Below are positions 25,873 through 34,595 of a DNA stretch of 40,656 nucleotides, in pieces. The DNA comes from Alphaproteobacteria bacterium UBA998. GTDB lineage: Bacteria > Pseudomonadota > Alphaproteobacteria > Rickettsiales > UBA998. The stretch is taken from assembly GCA_002291925.1 (NCBI GenBank), contig DBAY01000032.1, positions 1-40,656 of the forward strand, read 5' to 3'. The notes beneath the pieces are model-generated. The model did not search any database. It saw nothing but the letters and a program-made list of their open reading frames with translations, and was not told where the DNA came from. A program made the translations under genes and the position numbers. Within the stretch, counting starts at the first letter, position 1. Each line of letters begins with the position of its first letter.

Positions 25873-26134
25873 GCGTCATCTCCTCCCAGCACTGCTGCAA
25901 CCCCAAGGTGGCGAACGCCTCGGCCAGCGGCTGGGACGGTTGTTGCAGCTGCACGCGACTCCCTTTTTCCCTCCACGTCCGATGCGCCGCCACCAGCATC
26001 TGCACGCCTAGCGTGTGAACGCGCGCCACCGCCTCCGCCGAAAGCACGAGCGAAGGCACCTCCGGCATTCCGAGCAGCTGTTCACGCAATGATTGCGCGG
26101 CGCCTTCATCAAAAACAGCACGCAATTCCAGCAT
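25865..26134 (-). CDS. STAS-domain protein at the head of the chemotaxis operon
   Basis: The 89-residue protein has the STAS fold: an initial strand (MLELRAVFDE), a leading helix, the core strand PSLVLSAEAVARVHTLGVQML where anti-sigma antagonists carry the phosphorylatable Ser/Thr, and a closing helix. In this protein T41 (VHTLG) occupies that loop. GGAGG lies 9 bases before the ATG. In rhizobial che operons a small STAS protein (CheS) occupies the same first position and helps CheA drain phosphate from CheY1; by position this may be its counterpart. Alternative: a member of the CheX/STAS group. Confidence 0.7.
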   Translation of the reverse strand: MLELRAVFDEGAAQSLREQLLGMPEVPSLVLSAEAVARVHTLGVQMLVAAHRTWREKGSRVQLQQPSQPLAEAFATLGLQQCWEEMTHG

Positions 26135-26163
26135 TCACGGCCTCCATGATGCGCGCGTGGCGC

Positions 26164-26220
26164 TAACTTATTCCCATTATATACTACTTATAATTTGCAA
26201 ATATTCTGTTAATGCAAGAA
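26164..26220 (-). promoter_or_regulatory. AT-rich putative promoter of the chemotaxis operon
   Basis: An unusually AT-rich tract carries on the minus strand TATAAT (26181-26176) and, further up, TTGCAT (26217-26212) with a second TTATAA (26193-26188) at 18 bp spacing. Both -10 candidates point towards the STAS-cheY-cheA-cheW genes. Assignment of the exact -35/-10 pair is uncertain. Confidence 0.35.
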
Positions 26221-26354
26221 AGTTTTTGCGGCATCCGTCCCTTCATGCCTGAACGGAATCAAAGAGGATATTCCCCTTTCAGTTGTATTTGGCGCACACA
26301 TTGGCAAAGAATGGCCCATGCGTTATACGTGAAGCGTGATCGGCCGGAGCTTGT

Positions 26355-26744
26355 ATGGAATCGCACATCAATGTCCTGGGCACGGCGCTGGAGTGCTGCT
26401 GCCTTGACCCGCTGACCGGCTTCTACCGTGACGGCCATTGCCGCACCGGGGTCGCCGATACCGGCACGCACGTCATCTGCGCCACCATGACGGAATCCTT
26501 CCTGCGTTTCACCCTCGGGCGCGGCAATGATCTCTCGACGCCCCGCCCCGAGTTCCGCTTCCCCGGCCTGAAACCCGGTGACCGCTGGTGCCTCTGCGCC
26601 GTGCGCTGGCGCGAGGCGCTGGAAGCGGGCACGGCCCCGCCCGTGCACCTGGCCGCGACGGATGCCAAGGCGCTCGACTATGTGACGCTGGACCAGCTGA
26701 GGGCCCACGCGGCGGACGTGCAAGCGAGCGAAGCCACCTCTTGA
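26355..26744 (+). CDS. DUF2237 family protein
   Basis: The 129-residue protein is a full-length DUF2237 member. Its signatures are NVLGTALECCCLDPLTGFYRDG, the cysteine-rich segment continuing HCRTGVADTGTH, ICATMTESFL, GNDLSTP, FPGLKPGDRWCLC and a final YVTLDQLRAHA. Six cysteines are arranged as in the family (CCC near residue 14, C29, C42, and WCLC near 78), which suggests a metal or redox role, but no function is established. It is the first of a short plus-strand pair with creA, 43 bases apart, and it is divergent from the chemotaxis operon. Confidence 0.88.
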   Translation: MESHINVLGTALECCCLDPLTGFYRDGHCRTGVADTGTHVICATMTESFLRFTLGRGNDLSTPRPEFRFPGLKPGDRWCLCAVRWREALEAGTAPPVHLAATDAKALDYVTLDQLRAHAADVQASEATS

Positions 26745-26787
26745 CGGCTAAGTGCTGCGCGGGATAGGCAAAAGGCCGGAGGTTTCC

Positions 26788-27279
26788 ATGCGCCATTTTC
26801 TGCTGCTTTTGCTCTGCCTGCTCGCCCCTGCCGCCATGGCGCGCGACATCGGGGCGGTGACCACGGCCATCAAGATTTTTGGGCCCAACCACAAGATTGT
26901 CGTCACCGCTTTCGATGATCCGAAAATCACGGGCATCACCTGCTACGTGGCACGCCCGCGCACGGGCGGCCTCAAGGGCGCCGTGGGGCTGGCGGAAGAC
27001 CCTTCCATCGGCAGCGTCTCCTGCGTGCAGACCGGCCCGGTGGCATACAGGGAAGCCATTGATGCCGGTGAAAAGGGTGAAGAGGTGTTTGATGAAAGCC
27101 GCTCGCTGATCTTCAAGTCGCTCAGCATCAACCGGCTCTATGACAAGGCCAATGGCAGCCTCGTTTACGTCGTGCGAACCACCCGCTTCATCGAAGGCTC
27201 GCCCACCACATCCGTCTCCGTCGTCACGCCAATGACGTGGGAAGGCACCGCACCGGGCAAGGCGTTGCTGGAGGATTAG
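26788..27279 (+). CDS. creA: CreA family exported protein
   Basis: The 163-residue protein starts with a classical signal peptide (MRHFLLLLLCLLAPAAMA, cleavage before RDIG). The CreA family core follows: IGAVTTAIKIFGPNHKIVVTAFDDP, ITCYVARPRTGG, GLAEDPS and FKSLSINRLYD. Members are predicted periplasmic proteins of unknown biochemical role, named after an E. coli locus near creBCD. GGAGG lies 5 bases before this ATG; the frame starting at 26752 adds a non-signal leader and is rejected. No creB or creC is nearby. Confidence 0.9.
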   Translation: MRHFLLLLLCLLAPAAMARDIGAVTTAIKIFGPNHKIVVTAFDDPKITGITCYVARPRTGGLKGAVGLAEDPSIGSVSCVQTGPVAYREAIDAGEKGEEVFDESRSLIFKSLSINRLYDKANGSLVYVVRTTRFIEGSPTTSVSVVTPMTWEGTAPGKALLED

Positions 27280-27289
27280 AAGATCTTCC

Positions 27290-27376
27290 GTCATCCTGCG
27301 AGCCGAAGGCTGCGCAGGATCTTCTTCGTATCGCGAGAAGATTCCGGGCTCTTCGCTACGCTCGCCCCGGAATGAC
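27290..27376 (-). repeat. Intergenic GTCA...TGAC palindromic repeat, copy 2 (reverse orientation)
   Basis: It reads GTCATCCTGCG...CCGGAATGAC, the reverse complement arrangement of copy 1, with both hairpins (ATCCTGCG/CGCAGGAT and ATTCCGGG/CCCGGAAT). It fills the space between the convergent genes creA and recQ and may act as a bidirectional terminator. Confidence 0.8.
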
Positions 27377-27386
27377 GGAGCAGATA

Positions 27387-29210
27387 TTACGCCGCCTCGT
27401 GTGCTGCGATGGCGTTCAGGAACGCCTCGCCATAGCGTTTCCGCTTAGCTTCGCCGACGCCAGAGATGGCGGCGAAGGATTCCATGTCATGCGGCTTGCG
27501 CAGCGCCATTTCCTGCAACGTCTTGTCGTGAAAAATAACATAGGGCGGCACGGCCTGCGCCTTGGCCAGGTCCAGCCGCACGGCCCGGAGCATCGCGTAC
27601 AGCGCCTGATCCGCTTCCGTGGCAAAGCTGGGGCCGCTGCGGCGCGCTTCCTTCCGGCGCGTCGTGCTTTTGCCCGTGTAGGCGCGCAAGCGAAGCGGTG
27701 CCCGGCTTTTCAGGAAGGCGATGCCCTCCGGCGTCAGTGACAGACCGCCATGGCCGGTGACATCCACCGCCAGCAAATTCTGCGCGACAAGCTGGCGGAA
27801 AATGCTCATCCATTCCTCCTTGCCATGCTCGCCGCCGATGCCGAACGTGCTGACATTCTGATGCCCAAACTTCTCCATGCGCTCATTGCTTTTGCCGAGC
27901 AGCACGTCGATGAGATATGCCACGCCGAAGCGCTGGCCGGTACGATACACACAGGAGAGTGCCTTCTGCGCCGCGATGGTGCCATCGAAGGTCTCCGGCG
28001 GGTTGGCGCAGGTGTCGCAATTGCCGCAGGGCTCGCTGCGGTCGCCGAAATAACTCAGCAAGATCTGGCGGCGGCAGCAAGCAGCTTCGCACAAGCCCAG
28101 CAGCGCGTTCAGCTTCTGATGCTCGATGCGCTTTTGCGCCTCCGGCGCTTCGGAGGATTCGATGAACTGCCGTAGCTGCGCGGAATCCTGCATCCCGTAA
28201 AGCATCATCGCCTCGGAGGGCAGCCCGTCGCGCCCCGCCCGGCCGGTCTCCTGATAGTACGCCTCGATGTTCTTCGGGATGTTCATATGCGCCACGAAGC
28301 GTACATCCGGCTTGTCGATGCCCATGCCAAACGCGATGGTCGCCACCATGATCACCGCATCCTCGCGCAGGAAGCGCTGCTGGTTGCCTGCGCGCTCATC
28401 CGCCGCCATGCCCGCGTGATAAGCCAGCGCGTGATAGCCCAGCCCCTGCAGCCATTCCGCGGTGGATTCCACTTCCTTGCGCGAGAGGCAATAGACGATG
28501 CCGCTCTCATCCTTGTGGCTGTCCAGAAAACGTTGCAATTGCTGGCGCGGGTTGTGCTTCACCTCGATGCGGTAATGGATGTTGGGCCGGTCGAAGCCGC
28601 GCACGAACTCGCGCCCATTTTGCAGACGCAGCCGCTCGATGATGTCCTTGCGCGTCGGCGCATCCGCCGTGGCGGTGAGCGCGAGGCGCGGCACGTTCGG
28701 AAAGCGCTCTGCCAGCATGGCAAGCTGGGTATAATGCGGCCGGAAATCATGGCCCCATTGCGACACGCAATGCGCCTCATCAATCGCGAACAGGGCAATC
28801 TCGGTCTGCTCCAGCAGCGCGAGGAATTCCTCCGTCAGCAGCCGCTCCGGCGCGACATAGACAAGGTCGATCTCGCCCTGCTTCATCGCCTCCTGTGCCC
28901 ACAGGACTTCCTGCCACGGCGCGGAGGAATTGACCGCCGCCGCCCGTACGCCCAATTGGCGCAGCGCCTCCACCTGATCCTGCATCAGCGCAATCAGCGG
29001 CGAGATGACAATACCCACCCCCTTCCTGCATAGCGCCGGAATCTGGTAGCACAGCGATTTACCGCCGCCGGTGGGCATCAGCACGAAGGCATCCCCGCCC
29101 GCGATGACATGATCGATGATCTCCCCCTGCGCATCACGGAAGGCAGCGTACCCATAGACGCGCTGCAGCAGATCGAGGGGGGAAGGAGTGGAGCAAGGAT
29201 CGGCAAGCAT
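27387..29210 (-). CDS. recQ: ATP-dependent DNA helicase RecQ
   Basis: The 607-residue 3'-5' helicase acts in recombination and fork repair. Motif 0 (FRDAQ, Q28), Walker A GGGKS (K51), DEAH box at 144-147, and RAGRDG motif VI lie in the two helicase lobes. A zinc knuckle follows (CEAACC then CGNCDTC, about residues 370-395), then the RQC winged helix, and an HRDC domain near the C terminus (LDLAKAQAVPPYVIFHDKTL, then AISGVGEAKRKRYGE). Length and order match E. coli RecQ. It converges with creA. Confidence 0.97.
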   Translation of the reverse strand: MLADPCSTPSPLDLLQRVYGYAAFRDAQGEIIDHVIAGGDAFVLMPTGGGKSLCYQIPALCRKGVGIVISPLIALMQDQVEALRQLGVRAAAVNSSAPWQEVLWAQEAMKQGEIDLVYVAPERLLTEEFLALLEQTEIALFAIDEAHCVSQWGHDFRPHYTQLAMLAERFPNVPRLALTATADAPTRKDIIERLRLQNGREFVRGFDRPNIHYRIEVKHNPRQQLQRFLDSHKDESGIVYCLSRKEVESTAEWLQGLGYHALAYHAGMAADERAGNQQRFLREDAVIMVATIAFGMGIDKPDVRFVAHMNIPKNIEAYYQETGRAGRDGLPSEAMMLYGMQDSAQLRQFIESSEAPEAQKRIEHQKLNALLGLCEAACCRRQILLSYFGDRSEPCGNCDTCANPPETFDGTIAAQKALSCVYRTGQRFGVAYLIDVLLGKSNERMEKFGHQNVSTFGIGGEHGKEEWMSIFRQLVAQNLLAVDVTGHGGLSLTPEGIAFLKSRAPLRLRAYTGKSTTRRKEARRSGPSFATEADQALYAMLRAVRLDLAKAQAVPPYVIFHDKTLQEMALRKPHDMESFAAISGVGEAKRKRYGEAFLNAIAAHEAA

Positions 29211-29272
29211 GCTCCCTCAACATAGGAGTCGCACCCGCAAAAATCAAACGTTGCGCATGGCGGCAAAGCCTG

Positions 29273-31069
29273 TCAGGGGGTGGAAGGTGGCATCTTCCTT
29301 ATATCGGCGATTACCTCAAAAATTCGCAGATCCTTGTCCTTTGCTGCCAAGTCTTCGCGCAATTGTAGCCATGCAGGCCGGGTCGCTGGGTCCAGTGCGC
29401 GCGAGAGGAAGGGATTATCCGCGGCAATGTCAGGGCAAACCGCCATGAGGCGGATATCATGCTGCTGCGCCAAGGTAAGCGCCTCGATATCCGTTTCGGC
29501 TGAGATCAGCCTCGTATAGCTTTCATAACCCCTCGCATTGCGGTGGTAATTCGAGGCCAGGATGCTGGCATCGGAGACATAGAGAAGTTGCGAACCAATG
29601 TTGGGATTGACGAGCCAGACCCCTGGATCCGTTTTATCGGGAGAGAGTGTTCTGTCCAGAACATGGGTGAAGAATTCCTTGTGGCATTCCACCGATGGCA
29701 TCACCATGCGGCCCGTAAGAAATTTATTGTCTGTAATCTGGGCCAAAACTGGAACCAGACCGGTCACAACCGCGATGACGGCCTTGTAAAATTCCGGAAA
29801 CGCGCGTACCGACAGCCAGAAGCCCAGACCCTCGGCAAGCAGAAGAATGGTAGAAGGAAGTGCATAGTAATATGCGCGGCGTTGAAACAAAGCCTCGGCG
29901 AAAAACAGTGTCGCCAGAAGGAAATGAAGAAGGGCCAGGCGATCAAATGTAGCCTGGCGGACGCGCCAGGCCGCGCAGAGAGCACAGAAAAACCATAAGC
30001 AAAACGTGCACAGGAAAGCGGCACGACTGGCGACATAAATCGGCTGCATTTCCATCACCTTTGATAGAAAATGATTCTTCATGAAGTCACTGACTTGAAC
30101 AAGCGGCCCCTGAAGTAGAAGAGGATAATAAAGGATGGTGATGACTGCGGCCGCTCCGTAGAGCAGAATGGCTATGCCGATTCGTGAAGCTATCGAATGC
30201 ATATAGCGCTCGGCGAGTACAAGGCCCGCTGACGCCAGCGCTGTACCAAGCATAAGAAACATGTAAGGAACCGCCAGGGCATCATAATGTGTCACCCAGC
30301 GTGTGGCGGGAGACTGCTCCAGAAGCCAGCCAACCATCATTACCGCTCCCAGCGCCAGCACAAAGCTCAACACCTGCAGGGCTTTGATGCCGCGTTTCAG
30401 CCAAGGCAAAAATATCCAGCCGCCAATCGCAGCGGAAAACAAGAGAAACTCAATGCTTACCCAAACGCCAAGTCCCAAAATCGCACCCAGCAAAAGCAGA
30501 TGCTTTTTCGCGCCGCCACGCGTCCACCGGTCAGCCTGCCAGAGGGCGCAGAGGGAGAGAAAAATCAGCAGCGCATGATGATCGGCATTGAGTGGGGCAA
30601 AATAATCCAGCACCACCGGGGCCTGCAGGAACAGAAGAAGCGCGATGAGCATACCAAGCGGCGGCATTTGCGCGGCGCGGCAAAGCTGTAGCATGAGCGC
30701 CGCACTAGCTAGCAAAAGGGTTTGCGAATAAAGAAGGGCACCATAGGGAAGCGCCTTGTCAAACCCTATGAGAAAGGCCAGGGGAGAAGAAAACAGCAAA
30801 AGAAGCAGATCAACAGGACGTGTCCAGGGACTAACCATGCCAAGGGGTGGGTCGATGCGTGCAATAAGATGGTTGTACCATCCCCCGCCGGTGGCCAATT
30901 GCTTCACAATCACAAGGCGTAGCCACGTATCTGGATCGGACGTCGCCAGACGTCCGGCGGAAAGCAGACCAGATCCGGTAAGATCACCCGCCACCCGGAG
31001 CACCGACAAAACCACGGCAAAAAGGAAAAGCGCGCGCATGCCAAGAGTTTCGGGCGTGCTCGTGCTCAT
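29273..31069 (-). CDS. GT-C membrane glycosyltransferase, STT3/AglB-like
   Basis: The 598-residue protein has about a dozen hydrophobic helices and a soluble C-terminal domain. Two acidic motifs lie on the outer-loop side: DPDTW at 45-49 and NADHH at 161-165, resembling the first and second catalytic motifs of STT3/AglB oligosaccharyltransferases (the archaeal second motif is DHH). The C-terminal segment NPNIGSQLLYVSD...NYHRNARG resembles a repeated theme in STT3-like bacterial proteins, but I see no WWDYG box. It probably transfers a polyprenyl-linked sugar to a surface glycan or lipid. It overlaps the gtrA stop by 4 nt. Base composition is lower than its neighbours (line 30061-30120 is 24 G/C of 60). 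Confidence 0.6.
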   Translation of the reverse strand: MSTSTPETLGMRALFLFAVVLSVLRVAGDLTGSGLLSAGRLATSDPDTWLRLVIVKQLATGGGWYNHLIARIDPPLGMVSPWTRPVDLLLLLFSSPLAFLIGFDKALPYGALLYSQTLLLASAALMLQLCRAAQMPPLGMLIALLLFLQAPVVLDYFAPLNADHHALLIFLSLCALWQADRWTRGGAKKHLLLLGAILGLGVWVSIEFLLFSAAIGGWIFLPWLKRGIKALQVLSFVLALGAVMMVGWLLEQSPATRWVTHYDALAVPYMFLMLGTALASAGLVLAERYMHSIASRIGIAILLYGAAAVITILYYPLLLQGPLVQVSDFMKNHFLSKVMEMQPIYVASRAAFLCTFCLWFFCALCAAWRVRQATFDRLALLHFLLATLFFAEALFQRRAYYYALPSTILLLAEGLGFWLSVRAFPEFYKAVIAVVTGLVPVLAQITDNKFLTGRMVMPSVECHKEFFTHVLDRTLSPDKTDPGVWLVNPNIGSQLLYVSDASILASNYHRNARGYESYTRLISAETDIEALTLAQQHDIRLMAVCPDIAADNPFLSRALDPATRPAWLQLREDLAAKDKDLRIFEVIADIRKMPPSTP

Positions 31070-31461
31070 CTTTCCTCCTGAAAGATGGTACGGTGGTTAA
31101 TAGTGAAGTTGTACACCATTGCAGTACCTGAATCGAGGCAGAGGGAGGGAAACCAAAGTGCTCCCCGAAGAATGGCAAGGCTGTAAATGCTGTAGTTCAG
31201 CAGCGCTCCTATGCCGTTGGCCACCAGGTAGGTATCCCATTCTTTTGCCATGGGAGGCTTCGAGGCTCGAAAGGTGAGCCATTGGTTGCCCAACCACGTC
31301 GCACTCATCGCAAGGAACACTGCCAGGGCCCGGGCGAGAAGCATTGAGAAACCAAATTGAAGCAATAGCCTGTTAGGCCTGCATCTGCGGCAAAGCCGAC
31401 CGCGCCAATCACGCAGAACCGCCAGAACATACGACCGTCGCGCCTGCCACCGGGAATTCAT
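31066..31461 (-). CDS. GtrA family membrane protein, 5' end apparently frameshifted
   Basis: GtrA proteins are small four-helix membrane proteins thought to flip undecaprenyl-phosphate sugars. The C-terminal two-thirds in this frame is typical: LLARALAVFLAMSATWLGNQWLTF, ANGIGALLNYSIYSL, YNFTINHRTIF. The first 35 residues in the same frame are arginine-rich and not GtrA-like. The missing helix 1 (MFWRFCVIGAVGFAADAGLT) is present one frame away from 31430, and the two would join if one base were added at 31366-31373. The in-frame ATG at 31461 overlaps the GT2 stop (ATGA), so the true start is unclear. Lower-GC than the flanks. Confidence 0.7.
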   Translation of the reverse strand: MNSRWQARRSYVLAVLRDWRGRLCRRCRPNRLLLQFGFSMLLARALAVFLAMSATWLGNQWLTFRASKPPMAKEWDTYLVANGIGALLNYSIYSLAILRGALWFPSLCLDSGTAMVYNFTINHRTIFQEER

Positions 31462-32399
31462 GATGCTTGTGGCCCCGGTACCGGAGGCCAGTTAAGATAG
31501 CGCATGTGCAGCATCTCGCGGTGGGTACGAATGACGCCGTCGAGAATGATGCCACAGACAAGGCTCAGGGTCGCCACCAGCGCGAGTCCAGTCGCCAGAA
31601 CGGCGCTTGGAATGCGTCTCACCAGGCCTGTCTCGAAATATTCCAGCACTACCGGAATACCTAACCCAAGGCTTGCCATAACAAAAAAAAGGCTGATCAG
31701 CAGGAAGAACAGCAACGGCCGCGCGTCGCGGAAGATGGAGAGAATGGTCAACAGGATGCGCCACCCGTCGCGCCAAGAGCTCAATTTGCTGTAGGAACCC
31801 TCCGGCCGCGCGCCATATTTGCTCGGCACCTCAAGGTACGGCAGGCGCATCTCAAGGATATGGATACTCATCTCGGTTTCTGTCTCAAACCCCTGACTAT
31901 GGGCCGGGAAGCTCTTGGCGAAGCGCCGCGACATCACCCGGTAGCCGGAGAAAATATCGTTCAGCCCATGGCCAAACAGCCGCCGTACAATCTGGTTGAA
32001 CAGCCAGTTGCCGAACACATGACCGCTGGGGAAGCACCCCTCCGACCCCTGCCGCGCGCCGATCACGATATCGAGCTGCTGTTCCTGCAGCAGGCGTACC
32101 AATTCCGGTGCCTGCGCCGCGTCGTAGGTCGTATCACCATCGGTCATGACGTAGATATCGGCGTCCACGTCGGCCAGCATGCGGCGCACCACGTTGCCCT
32201 TGCCGCGCGCCTTGACCTGGCGCACCTGCGCCCCGGCGGCCCTTGCCACCTCGGCGGTACGATCGGTGGAGTTATTGTCAAAGACGTAAATGCTCGCCGA
32301 TGGCAGGGATGCCTGAAAATCGCGCACCACCTGCGCGACAGTGAGCTCCTCGTTGAGGCAGGGAATAATTACGGCAATGCGGGGCGAGGCGTCAGGCAT
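31458..32399 (-). CDS. GT2 family glycosyltransferase (polyprenyl-phosphate sugar synthase type)
   Basis: The 313-residue protein has a GT-A domain with IPCLNEE at the N terminus, the DGDTTYD metal site (about residue 87) and the SGYRVMSRRF segment of DPM1/GtrB-type enzymes. Two C-terminal hydrophobic segments follow (near residues 222-245 and 262-287). This type moves a sugar from a nucleotide to undecaprenyl phosphate. The ATG at 32399 opens the fold directly (MPDASPRIAVIIPCLNEE); the longer frame to 32456 has no supporting signal. Transcribed first, with gtrA and the GT-C gene behind it, so the three form a donor-synthesis, flip, transfer module. Confidence 0.9.
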   Translation of the reverse strand: MPDASPRIAVIIPCLNEELTVAQVVRDFQASLPSASIYVFDNNSTDRTAEVARAAGAQVRQVKARGKGNVVRRMLADVDADIYVMTDGDTTYDAAQAPELVRLLQEQQLDIVIGARQGSEGCFPSGHVFGNWLFNQIVRRLFGHGLNDIFSGYRVMSRRFAKSFPAHSQGFETETEMSIHILEMRLPYLEVPSKYGARPEGSYSKLSSWRDGWRILLTILSIFRDARPLLFFLLISLFFVMASLGLGIPVVLEYFETGLVRRIPSAVLATGLALVATLSLVCGIILDGVIRTHREMLHMRYLNWPPVPGPQAS

Positions 32400-32497
32400 G
32401 GGATATTGATGACGGCCCCTCCGCCTTTCGTCAAATGCAAAACAATGGCGCTCCACCTACCCAGCCTGTATTATCCGGCCAAATAAGAGGCACAGGC

Positions 32498-33523
<1,026 letters not shown>

Positions 33524-33527
33524 CCCC

Positions 33528-34505
33528 ATGACGACGCCCCGTATCGCCATCATCGGCGCCGGCCTCGCCGGACTCAGCCTTGCCCATGCGCTGAAAGAGC
33601 GCGCCGAGTTGCAGATGTTTGAAAAGGCGCGCGGCGTGAGCGGGCGCATGTCGACACGCTATGCCGATCCGTACCAGTTCGATCATGGCGCGCAGTATTT
33701 CACTGCCCGCCATCCGTCCTTTCAGGCCTTTCTGAAGCCGCTCCTCGCCGCCGGGCTGGTGGTGGAATGGACGCCGAAGGTGGTCACGCTCGCCAAGTGG
33801 GAAGCGCCTTACAAGCGCGACTGGTTCGAGCCACATTATGTTGCCACGCCGCGCATGAACCGGCTGGCCCAGCATCTGGCGGAGGGGCTGCCGGTGGCCG
33901 TCTCCGTCGAGATCGCCGCACTGGAACGTCAAGGCGAAGGCTGGGTGCTGCATGACAAAACCGGTAGCACGCACGGCCCGTTCGACTGGGTTATCAGCAC
34001 TGCCCCCGCCGCGCAGACGCAGAAGCTCTTCCCTGCTGAATGCACATTCCAGCCCACGCTGGCACAGGTGCAGATGACCGGCTGCTACACCGTGATGATC
34101 GGCACGCACGCGCCGCTCCCCTGGCACTGGCAGGCCGCCGTGGTGAAGGATTCGCCGCTCGGCTGGCTGGCGGTGAACCACAGCAAGCCCGGCCGCGAGG
34201 GGCTCGCGTCCTCGCTGGTGGTGCAATCCACCGATGTGTGGGCGGAGGCGCATATCGACGAGGATGTGCCCGCCATGCAAACCCTGCTGCTAGAGGAACT
34301 GGAAGCCCTCACCGGCTGGCGTCCCGCGGCGGAGGATCACGTCGCCACCCACCGCTGGCGCTACGCCGGCACCGCCACCCCAGCCGGAGAGGACTGCCTG
34401 CTGGATGCGTCGCTACGCCTCGCCGCCTGCGGCGACTGGTCCATCGGCGGCCGCGTCGAAGCCGCCTACCTCAGCGCCATGGCATTGGCGGCGAAATTGC
34501 CCTAA
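33528..34505 (+). CDS. Renalase-like FAD/NAD(P)-dependent oxidoreductase
   Basis: The 325-residue protein has the dinucleotide fold IIGAGLAGLSLAHAL, the FEKARGVSGRMSTR flavin loop, FDHGAQYFTAR, and a C-terminal ACGDWSIGGRVEAAYLSAMALA flavin contact. This architecture matches bacterial renalase-like/amine-oxidase proteins. No membrane segment or signal is seen. It begins 4 bases after tdh and is separated from kbl by a repeat. Its substrate is unknown; the place between the two threonine genes is suggestive but is not evidence of a role there. Confidence 0.83.
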   Translation: MTTPRIAIIGAGLAGLSLAHALKERAELQMFEKARGVSGRMSTRYADPYQFDHGAQYFTARHPSFQAFLKPLLAAGLVVEWTPKVVTLAKWEAPYKRDWFEPHYVATPRMNRLAQHLAEGLPVAVSVEIAALERQGEGWVLHDKTGSTHGPFDWVISTAPAAQTQKLFPAECTFQPTLAQVQMTGCYTVMIGTHAPLPWHWQAAVVKDSPLGWLAVNHSKPGREGLASSLVVQSTDVWAEAHIDEDVPAMQTLLLEELEALTGWRPAAEDHVATHRWRYAGTATPAGEDCLLDASLRLAACGDWSIGGRVEAAYLSAMALAAKLP

Positions 34506-34518
34506 TTATAGAGACGCC

Positions 34519-34579
34519 GTCACCCTGAACTTGTTTCAGGGTCTATTCGCAAAAGATGCTGAAACAAGTTCAGCATGAC
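34519..34579 (+). repeat. Intergenic GTCA...TGAC palindromic repeat, TTGTTTCAG type
   Basis: Starts GTCACCCTGAACTTGTTTCAGGG and ends TGCTGAAACAAGTTCAGCATGAC. The two inner stems (CCTGAACTTGTTTCAGG and ATGCTGAAACAAGTTCAGCAT) are themselves inverted relative to each other. It sits between the oxidoreductase and kbl and includes an ATG (34575) in frame with kbl. A truncated copy begins at 40636. Confidence 0.8.
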
Positions 34580-34595
34580 AGAGAAGGAGCCGCCC

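Noticed and set aside
26212..26415. A 67-residue open frame starting MQESFCGIRPF
   Set aside because: It overlaps the DUF2237 start in another frame and has no ribosome-binding site; the spacer is AT-rich promoter DNA.
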